Assembly: GCA_046160865.1 (NCBI GenBank)
Contig: JBJXHG010000104.1
Location: forward strand, 1-50,414
DNA length: 50,414 nt
DNA from: JBJXHG01 sp046160865
Lineage (GTDB): Bacteria > Planctomycetota > UBA1135 > GCA-002686595
Direction of reading: 5' to 3'
Within the stretch, counting starts at the first letter, position 1. Each line of letters opens with the position of its first letter. A model generated the notes under the pieces. The model saw only the letters and a program-made list of their open reading frames with translations, did no database searches and was not told the origin of the DNA. The position numbers and the translations under genes were made by a program. Shown here one piece after another: positions 35,412 to 43,830 of this stretch.

Positions 35412-35441
35412 TGTCGCCGCTCATGACAAAGGTGCTCGCTC

Positions 35442-36293
35442 ATGACTGAGGTCTTCGTCGGCGCTGGTGCGGCGGCGGGCGCGGGCGCGCTCTACTGGTG
35501 GTGGCACGTTCGTCGGCTGCACGCCCTCGCACGCGCCCGCCTCGGTGACGATCTGAACGAGCGCGAAGCCGCGCACGTGGTCGAGGTCCTGCCGTCGCTG
35601 CGGCGCCGCATGTGGATTCCGTGGACCGCCGGCATCGCGGCGGCCGCGGTGCTCTACTTCGCGCTCGGGCTGTGGGTGACCTACAGCGTCGCGATCGGCG
35701 TCATCCTGGGCACCGTCGCGTTCTTGATCGAGCAGCACATCGCGGCGCGCAACGCTTTGAAGGTCGAGACGCAGCTCGCGAACGCGATCGACCTGATGGT
35801 CGGCGCGCTCGGCGCGGGAGCCGGCTTCTCCGAGGCGATCGAGAGCGCGGCGAGCGAATCGCAGAAGCCGCTCAAGGCCGAGCTGAACGAAGTGCTCGGC
35901 CGCATCCGCTACGGCGAAGCACCGAAGCAAGTGTGGGACGACTTCTCGACGCGCATTCCGCTCGAGACGTTTCGTCTCTTCTGCTTCACGCTCGCCGTGC
36001 ACGGCGAAGTGGGCGGCAGCTTGACGCCGACGCTCTCGTCGGTCGGCAAGTCGATCCGCGACCGCATCGAGATCAGCCGCCGCATCCGCGCGCAGTCCAC
36101 GGAGGCACAAGGCTCGGTGATTGGCATCGTGTGCATCACGTACTTCCTCGGATTGATGATGTGGCGCACGAACCCGCAGAGCTTCGAGGAGTTCCTGCGC
36201 AATCCGATCGGCGCGAACATGGTCGCCGCGGCGCTGGTGCTGCAAGCGATCGGACTGGTCTGGATCACCAAGCTGGCGCAGCTGCGCTTCTGA
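35442..36293 (+). CDS. tadB: Flp pilus inner-membrane platform protein TadB
   Basis: A 283-residue protein of the type II secretion F superfamily. Two hydrophobic helices near the N-terminus (IPWTAGIAAAAVLYFALGLW and the following VAIGVILGTVAFLI), a cytoplasmic four-helix bundle (QLANAIDLMVGALGAGAGFSEAIE, the F-domain signature), and two C-terminal membrane helices (SVIGIVCITYFLGLMMW, AAALVLQAIGLVWI). TadB and TadC form the inner-membrane platform on which the CpaF motor acts. It is followed after 8 bases by tadC. Confidence 0.93.
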   Translation: MTEVFVGAGAAAGAGALYWWWHVRRLHALARARLGDDLNEREAAHVVEVLPSLRRRMWIPWTAGIAAAAVLYFALGLWVTYSVAIGVILGTVAFLIEQHIAARNALKVETQLANAIDLMVGALGAGAGFSEAIESAASESQKPLKAELNEVLGRIRYGEAPKQVWDDFSTRIPLETFRLFCFTLAVHGEVGGSLTPTLSSVGKSIRDRIEISRRIRAQSTEAQGSVIGIVCITYFLGLMMWRTNPQSFEEFLRNPIGANMVAAALVLQAIGLVWITKLAQLRF

Positions 36294-36301
36294 GACGCGC
36301 C

Positions 36302-37234
36302 ATGAACTTGACCACCGACCAACTCAAGCTCCTGAGCCTCCTCGCTCTGTGGGTGGCGTGCGCCGTCTTCGGCTACGTGTTCTACGTGCGCTGGCGCCGT
36401 CGCGAAGAGACGCAGCGACGGATCTACGCGGAGGAAGACGCGATCGAGGAGCGCAAGCGGCTGGACGACGTCGAGCAACGGACCGTGCTCGGCCGCTGGC
36501 TGTACCTGTCCGGCTTCCGCGCGACCAGCGCGAGCGCGATGTTCGTGCTCGCGACGCTCGCATGCCTCGGCGGCGGCGCGCTCATCGCGATCCTCGCGCA
36601 AGAGAGCGGAATCACGACGTCCGCGATCGCCGCGGCGCGCGGCGTCCCCGGCGGCATGGGCGACTTGGCGAGCCCGATCCTCTCCGCGGGTCCGTGGATC
36701 TTCATGGTCTTGCTCGCGATGCTGCCGTGGTCCGTCGTCAACTCCGCGCGCAAGAAGCGCGTGCAAGCGGTCGAGCAGGACATGCCGGTGACGCTCGACT
36801 TGATGTCGACGCTCAGCGAGTCGGGCCTCGGCTTCGACAGCGCGTTGTCGAAGGTCATCGAATCGCACCGCGTGGAGCGGCCGCTCGTCGCGGAGCTCAA
36901 GACGTTCCAGCTCGAGGTGATCGGCGGCATCTCACGCGTCGAGTGCTTCCGCCGGCTCGCGCGCCGCTTGGAAGTGCCGTCGATGACGATCTTCGTGTCG
37001 GCGCTCGTGCAAGCGGAGCAAGTCGGCGCGGGCTACGCGCGCGTGCTGCGCATCCAAGCCGACGACTTGCGCAACCGCCGCCGCGAAGAGGCGAACATGA
37101 TGGCCCAGGCGCTGATGGTGAAGCTCGTCTTCCCGCTCGTCATCTGCTTCTTGCCGGGCATCTTCGTCTCGACGCTCGGACCGATCTTCCTGCAGTTCGT
37201 GAAGCTCGCGGACAGCGTGCTGCAGGGCCGTTGA
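36302..37234 (+). CDS. tadC: Flp pilus inner-membrane platform protein TadC
   Basis: A 310-residue second F-superfamily protein. Helix at the N-terminus (LKLLSLLALWVACAVFGYVF), a central pair (SAMFVLATLACLGGGALIAI, ILSAGPWIFMVLLAMLPWSV), the bundle signature QDMPVTLDLMSTLSESGLGFDSALSKV, LVQAEQVGAGYARVLRIQADDLR, and a last helix LVFPLVICFLPGIFV. This is the TadC arrangement. The ATG at 36302 is preferred to the open frame further upstream, which overlaps tadB antisense to nothing useful. It pairs with TadB in the platform complex. Confidence 0.93.
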   Translation: MNLTTDQLKLLSLLALWVACAVFGYVFYVRWRRREETQRRIYAEEDAIEERKRLDDVEQRTVLGRWLYLSGFRATSASAMFVLATLACLGGGALIAILAQESGITTSAIAAARGVPGGMGDLASPILSAGPWIFMVLLAMLPWSVVNSARKKRVQAVEQDMPVTLDLMSTLSESGLGFDSALSKVIESHRVERPLVAELKTFQLEVIGGISRVECFRRLARRLEVPSMTIFVSALVQAEQVGAGYARVLRIQADDLRNRRREEANMMAQALMVKLVFPLVICFLPGIFVSTLGPIFLQFVKLADSVLQGR

Positions 37235-37257
37235 AAAAGGAGCAGGAATCCGCCCCC

Positions 37258-37359
37258 GTGCAACACGACTCCTCGGACTTCGGACACAGCGAGAACTCTG
37301 TCCATGCGCCGCCCGAATCGAACGAACCACGCGCCGAAGACCGTGCTCCACACCCGTGA
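37258..37359 (+). CDS. Possible 33-residue ORF between tadC and the secretin gene
   Basis: A GTG preceded by aaaaaggagcagg, a strong Shine-Dalgarno sequence about 10 bases upstream, opens a frame of 33 acidic, hydrophilic residues (QHDSSDFGHSENSVHAPPES and a short tail) that ends at a TGA. I recognise no family. It lies in the 218-base gap between tadC and the secretin gene. It may be a real small peptide, a leader, or chance. Confidence 0.25.
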   Translation: MQHDSSDFGHSENSVHAPPESNEPRAEDRAPHP

Positions 37360-37452
37360 CTAGACCAACAGGATGAACCGACAAGCGAAAGCGATCCGAA
37401 GCCAGCGCACGCTCGCCCCCGAGCGCCGCGAGCTTTCGGGGAAGGCACTCCG

Positions 37453-39789
37453 ATGATGATGCTCGATGTACTCAAAGGAGTTCGACCGCGGAAGCGGCTC
37501 CGATTCGCCTCCGTGGCCGTTGGCGCCGTGTTCCTGGCGTCGCTCGGAACCGCGGTGCCCGCGTTGCGACCCTCTCAAGAGAGCGGTAGCGCGCTCGTCG
37601 AGATGCTCACGTCCGGACGGCGCACGAAGGAATTGCGTCCGATCGTCGAATCGAGCGACGCGTTCCTCACGTTCAACAAGGACATCGACAAGGTGTTCGT
37701 CGGCAGCCCCGACGTCATCAAGCTCTCGACGAGCGACAAGCGCACGCTGTCGCTCAACGGCGTCAAGGTCGGACGCACGAGCTTGACGGTTGTGTACGCC
37801 GGCAGCACGAGCGAGCAGTTCATGATCGCCGTGCAGCGCGACCTGTCCGTGCTCGAGGGTGCCCTGCGCGACGTACATCCGGGCATCAAGGCCGAGTTCG
37901 CACCCGACCGCGACGCGATCGTCCTCTCCGGCGTCGTGCCGGATGCGACGTATTCGTCGCGCGCGGCGAGTGCGGCGCGCCAGTACCTGAGCGCGGGCGG
38001 CGGCCAGACCGCTGGCGACGGCGACGCCAAGGCGAGCGGTCAAGTCATCAATCTCATTCGCGCGGAGCGCGCGTCGATCGATCTCGAGACGAAGCTGCGC
38101 GCGGAGCTCGGCCGCCAGGGCGTGAAGAACGCCCAAGTGACGCGCATCGTGAAAGACGAGCTCGCGAACGATGACAAGGACATCTTCGTCTTCGACGGCA
38201 CGGTCGCCGACATGCGCACGCTCGACAACATCCGCGACGTGCTCAACGCCCTGGTGCCGGGCGACGACGAAAAGAAGGACAACTCGCGCGTCGTGAACCG
38301 CATGTCGCTCGCGGGCGGTGGCCTCGAGATCGAGAAGGTCATCGAGGGCGCGATCCGCAACCAAGTCGGCGCGCCGAACGTCACGGTGACGCGCGTCAGC
38401 GAGTCGTCGTTCCGCGGCGAGGCGGACATCCTCGTGCTCCAGGGCACGGTGCCGAATCAAACGAAGCTGACGCAAGCGCTCACGCTCGCGTCGCGCCTCT
38501 TCCTCCAACAGCAGCTCATCAAGAACAAGCAAGAAGGGCAGTTCGAGGACGTCACCGAGACGTTCGCGGGCGGCAACACGCGCAACACGCGCCGGCCGTT
38601 GCAGCTCAAGAGCGCCGAAGAAGACATCAAAGTCGCGGCGGACGAGTCGGGCGCGCTGAAGAAGAAGTCGAACGTCCAGACGAACTCCGCGATCGGTCAG
38701 ATCCAGCCGGACTCCGGCGACTCGTCGGGCGGCGGCGGCTCTCAGTTCGGCCGTTTGCTGACGAACCAGATCGAGTCCAACATCGGCCGCGCCAAGGCGC
38801 TGGAGCTCGCGGACGGACGCATCCTGTCGTTCTTGGTCGTCGAAGATCTGCCGCAGGTCCGCATCGACATCCGCATCATGGAGGTCAATCGCAACGCGCT
38901 GCTGGCCTGGGACTCGGAGTTCAGCGCCAAGGTCACCGACTTCGAGCAACAGTCGACGATTCCGCACGACTTCGTCCTCGACCCGGAGTCCGGTAACCCG
39001 ATTGCCTCGGGACTGGTTCCGGGTGCGACGAGCAACGCGGAGTTCGAGAACGTGCTCTCTTTCCTGGGCGGCGGCTTCGCGAACGCGCTGCACATCAGCG
39101 GCGACCACGTCGACATCAAGACGTTCTTCTCCTTGCTCGAGAACGAAGGCATCGCGCGGACGCTTTCGAGCCCTTCGCTGACGGTGCTGTCGGGTGAGCT
39201 AGCGACGTTCGGTGTCGGCGGGAGCATCCCGATCGACCAATCGTCGGTGACGGGAACCGGCGTGTCCCAACAGAGTGTGGACTTCATCAACTTCGGCGTG
39301 TCGCTCTCGATCCGCCCGCTGATCGACGAGAAGGGCTTCATCACGCTCGACGTGGTCCCCGAGATCACCAATCCCGACGCCGCGCTCACGGCCTCGATCC
39401 GTCAGTCGAGCGGCTCGAACCCGCCGACGACGGCGTTCTCGACGCGCGTGTTGCGCACGAGCTCGCGGCTGCGCGACGGCCAGTCGCTCTTGATCGGTGG
39501 GCTCACGCAGCACAGCCAAACGGACAGCTCGTCGCAGACACCGTGGCTGCACAACATTCCGATCCTGGGTTGGCTGTTCAAGGACGTCAGCTACTCGGAC
39601 GGTGACAGCGAGCTCGTGATCTCGGTCAGTCCGGTGATCGTGCGCGATCCGCCGTCGGAAGCGTCGCTGTGGGCGTTTCCCGACGCAGTCGAGCTGATGA
39701 ACCCGACGGATTGGAACGCGAAGCAAGATCCGAACAAAGCGTCCAAACCGGCGGATGCGTCCCAAGCACCCCAAGGGAACGGAAAGTAG
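37453..39789 (+). CDS. cpaC: Flp pilus outer-membrane secretin CpaC/RcpA
   Basis: A 778-residue protein, longer than the usual 400-550 for this family. After a signal peptide (ASVAVGAVFLASLGTAVPA) comes the pilus-secretin N-terminal domain (TFNKDIDKVFVGSPDVIKLS, LNGVKVGRTSLTVVY). Three BON-like units follow instead of one, each with an (I/L)V(F/L)xGxV core: IVLSGVVPDA, IFVFDGTVAD, ILVLQGTVPN. After an acidic linker with DSGDSSGGGGS, the secretin domain occupies roughly residues 465-735 (QVRIDIRIMEVNRNALLAWD, GIARTLSSPSLTVLSGELATF, NFGVSLSIRPLIDEKGFI, LIGGLTQ). It forms the outer-membrane channel for the pilus. Three in-frame ATGs open the gene; a ggggaagg site fits the first. Confidence 0.93.
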   Translation: MMMLDVLKGVRPRKRLRFASVAVGAVFLASLGTAVPALRPSQESGSALVEMLTSGRRTKELRPIVESSDAFLTFNKDIDKVFVGSPDVIKLSTSDKRTLSLNGVKVGRTSLTVVYAGSTSEQFMIAVQRDLSVLEGALRDVHPGIKAEFAPDRDAIVLSGVVPDATYSSRAASAARQYLSAGGGQTAGDGDAKASGQVINLIRAERASIDLETKLRAELGRQGVKNAQVTRIVKDELANDDKDIFVFDGTVADMRTLDNIRDVLNALVPGDDEKKDNSRVVNRMSLAGGGLEIEKVIEGAIRNQVGAPNVTVTRVSESSFRGEADILVLQGTVPNQTKLTQALTLASRLFLQQQLIKNKQEGQFEDVTETFAGGNTRNTRRPLQLKSAEEDIKVAADESGALKKKSNVQTNSAIGQIQPDSGDSSGGGGSQFGRLLTNQIESNIGRAKALELADGRILSFLVVEDLPQVRIDIRIMEVNRNALLAWDSEFSAKVTDFEQQSTIPHDFVLDPESGNPIASGLVPGATSNAEFENVLSFLGGGFANALHISGDHVDIKTFFSLLENEGIARTLSSPSLTVLSGELATFGVGGSIPIDQSSVTGTGVSQQSVDFINFGVSLSIRPLIDEKGFITLDVVPEITNPDAALTASIRQSSGSNPPTTAFSTRVLRTSSRLRDGQSLLIGGLTQHSQTDSSSQTPWLHNIPILGWLFKDVSYSDGDSELVISVSPVIVRDPPSEASLWAFPDAVELMNPTDWNAKQDPNKASKPADASQAPQGNGK

Positions 39790-39800
39790 GGGTGGACGCC

Positions 39801-40541
39801 ATGAACAAGTTAGCCATTCTGCTGTGTGGTGTCGGACTGACGACGCTGTCGTGTCAGTCGAATCCGTTCGCGCACCGGTCGCCGAACTGCAACCCGGACG
39901 AGCGACTCAGTCAGCTGCTCGGTGAATACGACGACTGCAAGTCGGACAAAGACAGCGACGGGCGCGGCGGTCAAGTGCTCGTCGATTGTGATCGCGTCAA
40001 GAATCTGCTCGAGCGACTCTCGGTGGAGTTTCCGCGCCACGCGCCGACGGCGATGGCCAACGCGGCGGTGTGCTACGAAGAGCGCGACCGCGTGAAGGCC
40101 GAGCAATTCGCCGATCGCACGCTCGATCTCGAGCCGATTCATCCGGAAGCGGCGATCCTGAAGAGCCGCATCTCGATCGAAGTCGGCAATCTGCCGGCGG
40201 CGCGGCGGCTGCTCGAGAGCCAAGTTCAGGCCACGCCCAATCACCCGGGCCTGCGCGAGGCGCTCTCCGCCGTGCTGTACATGTCGGGCGATCTCACGAG
40301 CGCGAGCGAAGCGCTCGACGTCGCGGAAGGGCTCGGCGCGCCACAGTGGCGCATCGCATTCAATCGCGGCCTCATCGCGGAGAAGGGCAAGAACGCGCAG
40401 GAGGCGGAGCGACAATACTCGGCGGCGGTGAATGGGAATCCGGACTTCAAGCCGGCCCAATCGCGCCTCGCCGGCATACGGGCGGGATCGGGGTACAATC
40501 AAACGGCCCCCCCGTCCCCCAATTCAGGGGGCGGCCAGTGA
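39801..40541 (+). CDS. TadD-like TPR lipoprotein of the Tad locus
   Basis: A 246-residue protein starting after aggggtgg, 11 bases past the secretin stop. The signal peptide ends in lipobox TLSC (Cys 18). Several TPR units follow (AMANAAVCYEERDRVKAEQF, HPEAAILKSRISIEVGNLPAA, NHPGLREALSAVLYMSGDLTS and one near the C-terminus). TadD proteins are TPR lipoproteins that help place or stabilise the secretin, in the way pilotins do. The C-terminal tail is proline- and glycine-rich and its stop codon sits inside a terminator-like hairpin. Named by position and domain only. Confidence 0.83.
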   Translation: MNKLAILLCGVGLTTLSCQSNPFAHRSPNCNPDERLSQLLGEYDDCKSDKDSDGRGGQVLVDCDRVKNLLERLSVEFPRHAPTAMANAAVCYEERDRVKAEQFADRTLDLEPIHPEAAILKSRISIEVGNLPAARRLLESQVQATPNHPGLREALSAVLYMSGDLTSASEALDVAEGLGAPQWRIAFNRGLIAEKGKNAQEAERQYSAAVNGNPDFKPAQSRLAGIRAGSGYNQTAPPSPNSGGGQ

Positions 40542-40552
40542 CCCCCTGTTTT
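40516..40552 (+). terminator. Terminator-like hairpin at the tadD stop, before the pilin gene, with a competing stem
   Basis: The stem aggggg (40526-40531) pairs with ccccct (40542-40547) and is followed by gtttt, the form of an intrinsic terminator. The same G-tract can instead pair with an upstream C-tract, ccccc (40516-40520). The tadD stop codon lies in the loop, so a ribosome finishing tadD would cover the stem. Confidence 0.4.
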
Positions 40553-40629
40553 CGTGCACGCTCGGAGAAGGCAGCGATCCGAGTCGCAATGGATCCTGAC
40601 AGGCTGTCACCATCTCAAAGGAACGAATC

Positions 40630-40965
40630 ATGAAACTCATCAAGCAAAGCCGTCAGAGCAAGCGGGGTGCCGCTTTGGTCGAGTACGGCCTGATCGTCGC
40701 CGGCGTGGCGCTCGTGGCAGCCGCGGCAGTCTCCATCTTCGGTCACAAGACCGCGGGCATGATCGGCGCTTCGGCGGCGATCCTGCCGGGCGCGCAAGCA
40801 GAAGACAACGGCGCGATCGCGGCCGGGCAGATCATCGACACCAAGAATGTCGACGGAACGATCAGCGTTGACACGAGTGCGTTGGCCGACAACAACCTCG
40901 GCGACAATCTCGGCGTTGGTCAAGACAACATCGACGAACTCGTCAACGATCCGAACGGCGATTGA
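40630..40965 (+). CDS. flp: Flp/Fap-type major pilin
   Basis: A 111-residue pilin precursor with a clear Shine-Dalgarno sequence aaagga (40617-40622). The leader MKLIKQSRQSKRG is followed by AALVEYGLIVAGVALVAAAA; cleavage after Gly 13 leaves Glu at +5 and Tyr at +6, the classic Flp motif. Mature Flp pilins normally have about 50-60 residues; here an extra tail of about 55 residues is present, rich in Asp and Asn (DNNLGDNLGVGQDNIDELV). It would be cut by a prepilin peptidase encoded elsewhere and assembled by the cluster. Unusually it is the last gene, not the first, and an apparent terminator hairpin precedes it. Confidence 0.92.
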   Translation: MKLIKQSRQSKRGAALVEYGLIVAGVALVAAAAVSIFGHKTAGMIGASAAILPGAQAEDNGAIAAGQIIDTKNVDGTISVDTSALADNNLGDNLGVGQDNIDELVNDPNGD

Positions 40966-41022
40966 TCGATTGCCGCGCGGCATGAACGTCGCGCGAGAGG
41001 CGAGCCGTCTCGCTTCAATCAC

Positions 41023-41066
41023 GAGCTCCGTACTGCTTTCGCGGCATGCGGAGCTCGCTCATTTTC
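41023..41066 (+). terminator. Possible terminator after the flp gene
   Basis: Perfect 8-bp stem gagctccg (41023-41030) and cggagctc (41049-41056) with an 18-base loop, followed by gctcatttt. It lies in the 149-base convergent gap after flp and before the minus-strand gene's stop. The loop is long, so the call is tentative. Confidence 0.3.
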
Positions 41067-41114
41067 AGCGCGGACATCGGGCTCTTTCGACGCGCTCGGT
41101 CGCCACGGCCGATC

Positions 41115-42629
41115 TCAATCTCCCGCTCGCGGCTGCAGTCGAACCGTGACGGTCGATTGCTCGCCCGACTTCATGTCGAGCGAGAGATAGCGGAAGCCTT
41201 GCTCGCCTTGCGGTAGCTCCCAACGCTCGTGAATGACGCCGTACCCGCACCGGCCGGCCGGCAAGTTGGTGACCACCGCGCGGCCTTTCGCGTCCGACAC
41301 GCCTTCGTACCTCCGGCCAAGGAAGACCTGTGAGTAGCCGATCCGCCACGTGACGTTCGGCCACATCGACACCGTCGCGCCCGCGATCGGCTTCCCGTCC
41401 GGGTCGTGCACGTCGGCGAGCATAGTCGCGGTGGGTTCCATGAGCAGCTCGAAAACAGTGCCTGCGTTCGCCGTGTCGATCGATTGCGGTGTGCGTTCGC
41501 GGTCCTCGGGCTTCGCGTCGTCGTCGTCGTCGGCCGCGCCCGCGGAGACGCGCTTCGACACCCAACCGTCGCACATCCCGATGATCTGTCCGCTGCCCGG
41601 AGGAAGTCCCCCGAGCACGAACGAGCCGTCTTCCGCGACGCGCGCCGTGAACACGCGCATCGTCTTCGCCCGGCTCTCGCGGCTGCCGAGCGACAGGTTC
41701 GCCATCACGTCGCCCGCGCGAATCGGCCGCGGCACCGCGCGGTCGAGCACGCCTTCGATCGTGAGCGCGGGAAAGAGCTCGAGGTCGAGCTCCTTCTGCT
41801 CGCTCGGCGCGAGCTCGAAGAACGTCGCGTCGCTGTAGAAGAGTCTGCCGTCCGCCGCGCGATGCGTGAGATAGAGACCGTGCTCGCCGGGCGGGATCGT
41901 CGCGTTCGACAGTCGCCCGTCCTTGATCGGCAGCCACGAGTCGGCGCTGACGTCGACTTCGTCGGTCAGGCGCGCGGCGACGTCGCGCACGACGTGCGCC
42001 TTCGATCCGATGTAGCCCGACACGATCAGGAATGCGCCGCGCTCGAGCACGACGATCTGGGGCTCGGGCTTCACCGCGAACATGTCGAGCTCGAGCGTCA
42101 CGAACTCCGGATGACGGACAGCGAGCGTGAGGAAGCCGACCTCGAGCTCGACGTCGAGCCACACGGGAAACGAGATCGCGACCGTGCCGTCCGCCGCGCT
42201 CTTGCCGAGCTTCACTTCCTCGTCGAGTCCCCAGTGCGAGCCCGGCTCGCGCTTCGAGCGCAAACCCGTCAAGCGCACCTCCGCGTTCGCGACCGCGACG
42301 CCGAATCGATCCTGCACGACGAGGTGGACCTCACCGCGCGCTTTCTTGTCGTAGCGCGCGGTCGTCGTCGACTCGGGCACCGCGGGCGTCGCTGCGATCA
42401 CGGGCGTCGTTTCGGTCGCAGGCACTTGTGCGACCGCGCGGATCGGCTCGGTGTCCTGCGGCGACGTCGCGAGCAATGGCGCGTTGCGTTCGCTCTCGGA
42501 CGGAGTTGGAGCGGCGGCGGCGGCTGAGCTCGGCGGCGCGTGCTGGACGGGCGTGCGCAGCCAGAAAAAGAGCCCGACGATCAGCGCGACGAGCAAGACG
42601 ACGACGGCGGAGAGGAGCGAGCGATTCAT
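41115..42629 (-). CDS. Membrane-anchored protein with carboxypeptidase-regulatory-like domains
   Basis: A 504-residue protein. One N-terminal helix (LLSAVVVLLVALIVGLFFWL, 4-23) is followed by a proline-, alanine- and threonine-rich linker of about 70 residues. The rest is beta-rich with repeated phrases of the carboxypeptidase-regulatory (CarboxypepD_reg, transthyretin-like) type: GEVHLVVQDRFGVAVANAEVRL, SAADGTVAIS, EDGSFVLGGLPPG, MLADVHDPDGKPIAGATVSM, SDAKGRAVVTNLPAG. Such domains are binding or structural modules outside the cytoplasm. An acidic insert DDDDDAKPED is present. It starts 27 bases after the VTT-protein gene on the same strand, so they are likely co-transcribed. No enzyme domain is visible. 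Confidence 0.8.
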   Translation of the reverse strand: MNRSLLSAVVVLLVALIVGLFFWLRTPVQHAPPSSAAAAAPTPSESERNAPLLATSPQDTEPIRAVAQVPATETTPVIAATPAVPESTTTARYDKKARGEVHLVVQDRFGVAVANAEVRLTGLRSKREPGSHWGLDEEVKLGKSAADGTVAISFPVWLDVELEVGFLTLAVRHPEFVTLELDMFAVKPEPQIVVLERGAFLIVSGYIGSKAHVVRDVAARLTDEVDVSADSWLPIKDGRLSNATIPPGEHGLYLTHRAADGRLFYSDATFFELAPSEQKELDLELFPALTIEGVLDRAVPRPIRAGDVMANLSLGSRESRAKTMRVFTARVAEDGSFVLGGLPPGSGQIIGMCDGWVSKRVSAGAADDDDDAKPEDRERTPQSIDTANAGTVFELLMEPTATMLADVHDPDGKPIAGATVSMWPNVTWRIGYSQVFLGRRYEGVSDAKGRAVVTNLPAGRCGYGVIHERWELPQGEQGFRYLSLDMKSGEQSTVTVRLQPRAGD

Positions 42630-42656
42630 GACGAGGAGCCTTGCGCCCTGCGGCGC

Positions 42657-43316
42657 CTAATTGGCTTTCACTTTGGCCGCGGCGCGTCGTGTCACCAGCC
42701 GGTCGAAGAGCTTCCAGAACAGATAGGAGACCGCGATCGTGGCGACGAACGCGAGGCTGGCGGTCAGGAAGGAGTCCTCCGCAGCCATGGCGTAGATGAC
42801 TGAGATCACGAGGTTGGGCAGGAGTGTCGCACGGAAGATCCGCAGCATCGGAACACCAGCCGCCGCCGCGATCATCACCGAGGTTTCAGCAAGGACGGGA
42901 ACGCTGCGCATGCACGCGAGCGTGATCGTGGTGTGTCGCTGAATCGATTCACGCAGGCGGACGAGCTCGGCTTCCGGGAAGAACTTCGGCGCGACGCGAC
43001 GCACCGCGGTCTTTCCGATCCACGCCGACACGATCACTCCTACCGCGAGCCCGGCCGTCCCACCAAAGATCCCGGCCGACATCCCCCTTTGCTCCGCCAG
43101 GAACATGATCGTCCACGCGGACGGGACAGGCAGCACGGCGTCCGATGCGAGCAGTGCGATGGCGAGCAGCAGCAGCCAAGAGGTGTTGTGCCGCAGCGCT
43201 TCCATGAGCGGCATCACGAAGGACTCGCCGAAGAAAAGGAACGGGAGGGAGACCAGCACGCTGACGACGAGCACGAACAGGGTGAGTCGCAGGACGCCGG
43301 AGACCGTTGGCTTCAT
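42657..43316 (-). CDS. VTT-domain (DedA-like) membrane protein
   Basis: A 219-residue membrane protein with about five hydrophobic helices. The sequence ASDAVLPVPSAWTIMFLAEQ with GIFGGTAGLAVGVIVSAWIGK, and later ACMRSVPVLAETSVMIAAAAGVPM with RATLLPNLV, follow the VTT/DedA (SNARE-associated) pattern of re-entrant loops around a proline and an arginine. DedA-family proteins take part in lipid transport or membrane homeostasis. The ATG at 43316 begins the conserved part; the open frame upstream is not needed. It is the first gene of a probable two-gene unit. Confidence 0.8.
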   Translation of the reverse strand: MKPTVSGVLRLTLFVLVVSVLVSLPFLFFGESFVMPLMEALRHNTSWLLLLAIALLASDAVLPVPSAWTIMFLAEQRGMSAGIFGGTAGLAVGVIVSAWIGKTAVRRVAPKFFPEAELVRLRESIQRHTTITLACMRSVPVLAETSVMIAAAAGVPMLRIFRATLLPNLVISVIYAMAAEDSFLTASLAFVATIAVSYLFWKLFDRLVTRRAAAKVKAN

Positions 43317-43460
43317 GTGGGGATGAATTCGGGAACCAGGTCGCGCTGCATATGACCCGCTCTCCGGCGGGTCGGGCGGGCGACGAATTCGATCGCATCG
43401 TAGTGCACGCGCTCGCGGACCAGCTTGGCGCGCGATTCGTCCGCGATACACGTCGGTCTG

Positions 43461-43629
43461 CTAAGAGCACGTCCTAAAACCTCGCCGCGGCCCGAGGGCG
43501 AGCGAGCCGGTGCGGCGCAAGAAGAGCCGACGATGCGTATTGACGAAGAAATACGCAGAGGAGGTTCGACGCCGCGCCGCTGCGGCGCAGCCGCCCGAAG
43601 CCCGACGAGGTTTTAGGACGTGCTCTAAG
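43461..43629. repeat. Repeat family C, copy C3: palindromic element with perfect terminal inverted repeats and a candidate 5-bp target duplication
   Basis: Perfect 21-base inverted repeats (43464-43484, beginning agagcacgtcctaaaac, and 43606-43626) enclose about 120 bases. The direct repeat ctaag at 43461-43465 and 43625-43629 could be a target-site duplication around a 159-base element. The core 43524-43563 is the reverse complement of the C2 core, with a 7-bp stem gcgtatt and aatacgc. It has no coding capacity. Confidence 0.7.
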
Positions 43630-43793
43630 AGCCCGTTTCAGAATGGGGCGTGCCGTCGAAGGCCGCTCCGATTCGGGCTCGCGGCGTTGCGTCTCCTCTG
43701 AGTACTGCTCGGCGAATACGCATCGTCGGCTCTCCTCGCACCGCGCCGGCTCGCTTGCCCGCGGGTCGCGGCGACGTCTCAGGACGTGCTCCT
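43628..43793. repeat. Repeat family C, copy C2, next to C3 in opposite orientation
   Basis: It starts agagcccgtttcag and ends aggacgtgctcct, related to the C3 ends. The interior 43672-43732 is nearly identical to C1 at 9556-9617. Its core runs opposite to that of C3, so C2 and C3 form a head-to-head pair. Confidence 0.6.
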
Positions 43794-43803
43794 AAAAGAA
43801 GAA

Positions 43804-43830
43804 GGCCCGGTGGCTATGAGCCACCGGGCC
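43804..43830 (-). terminator. Intrinsic terminator of the beta-propeller gene
   Basis: Perfect 12-bp stem ggcccggtggct and agccaccgggcc with a 3-base loop. On the minus strand it is followed by ttcttctttta, so it reads as a rho-independent terminator about 40 bases after the stop at 43872. Confidence 0.85.
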
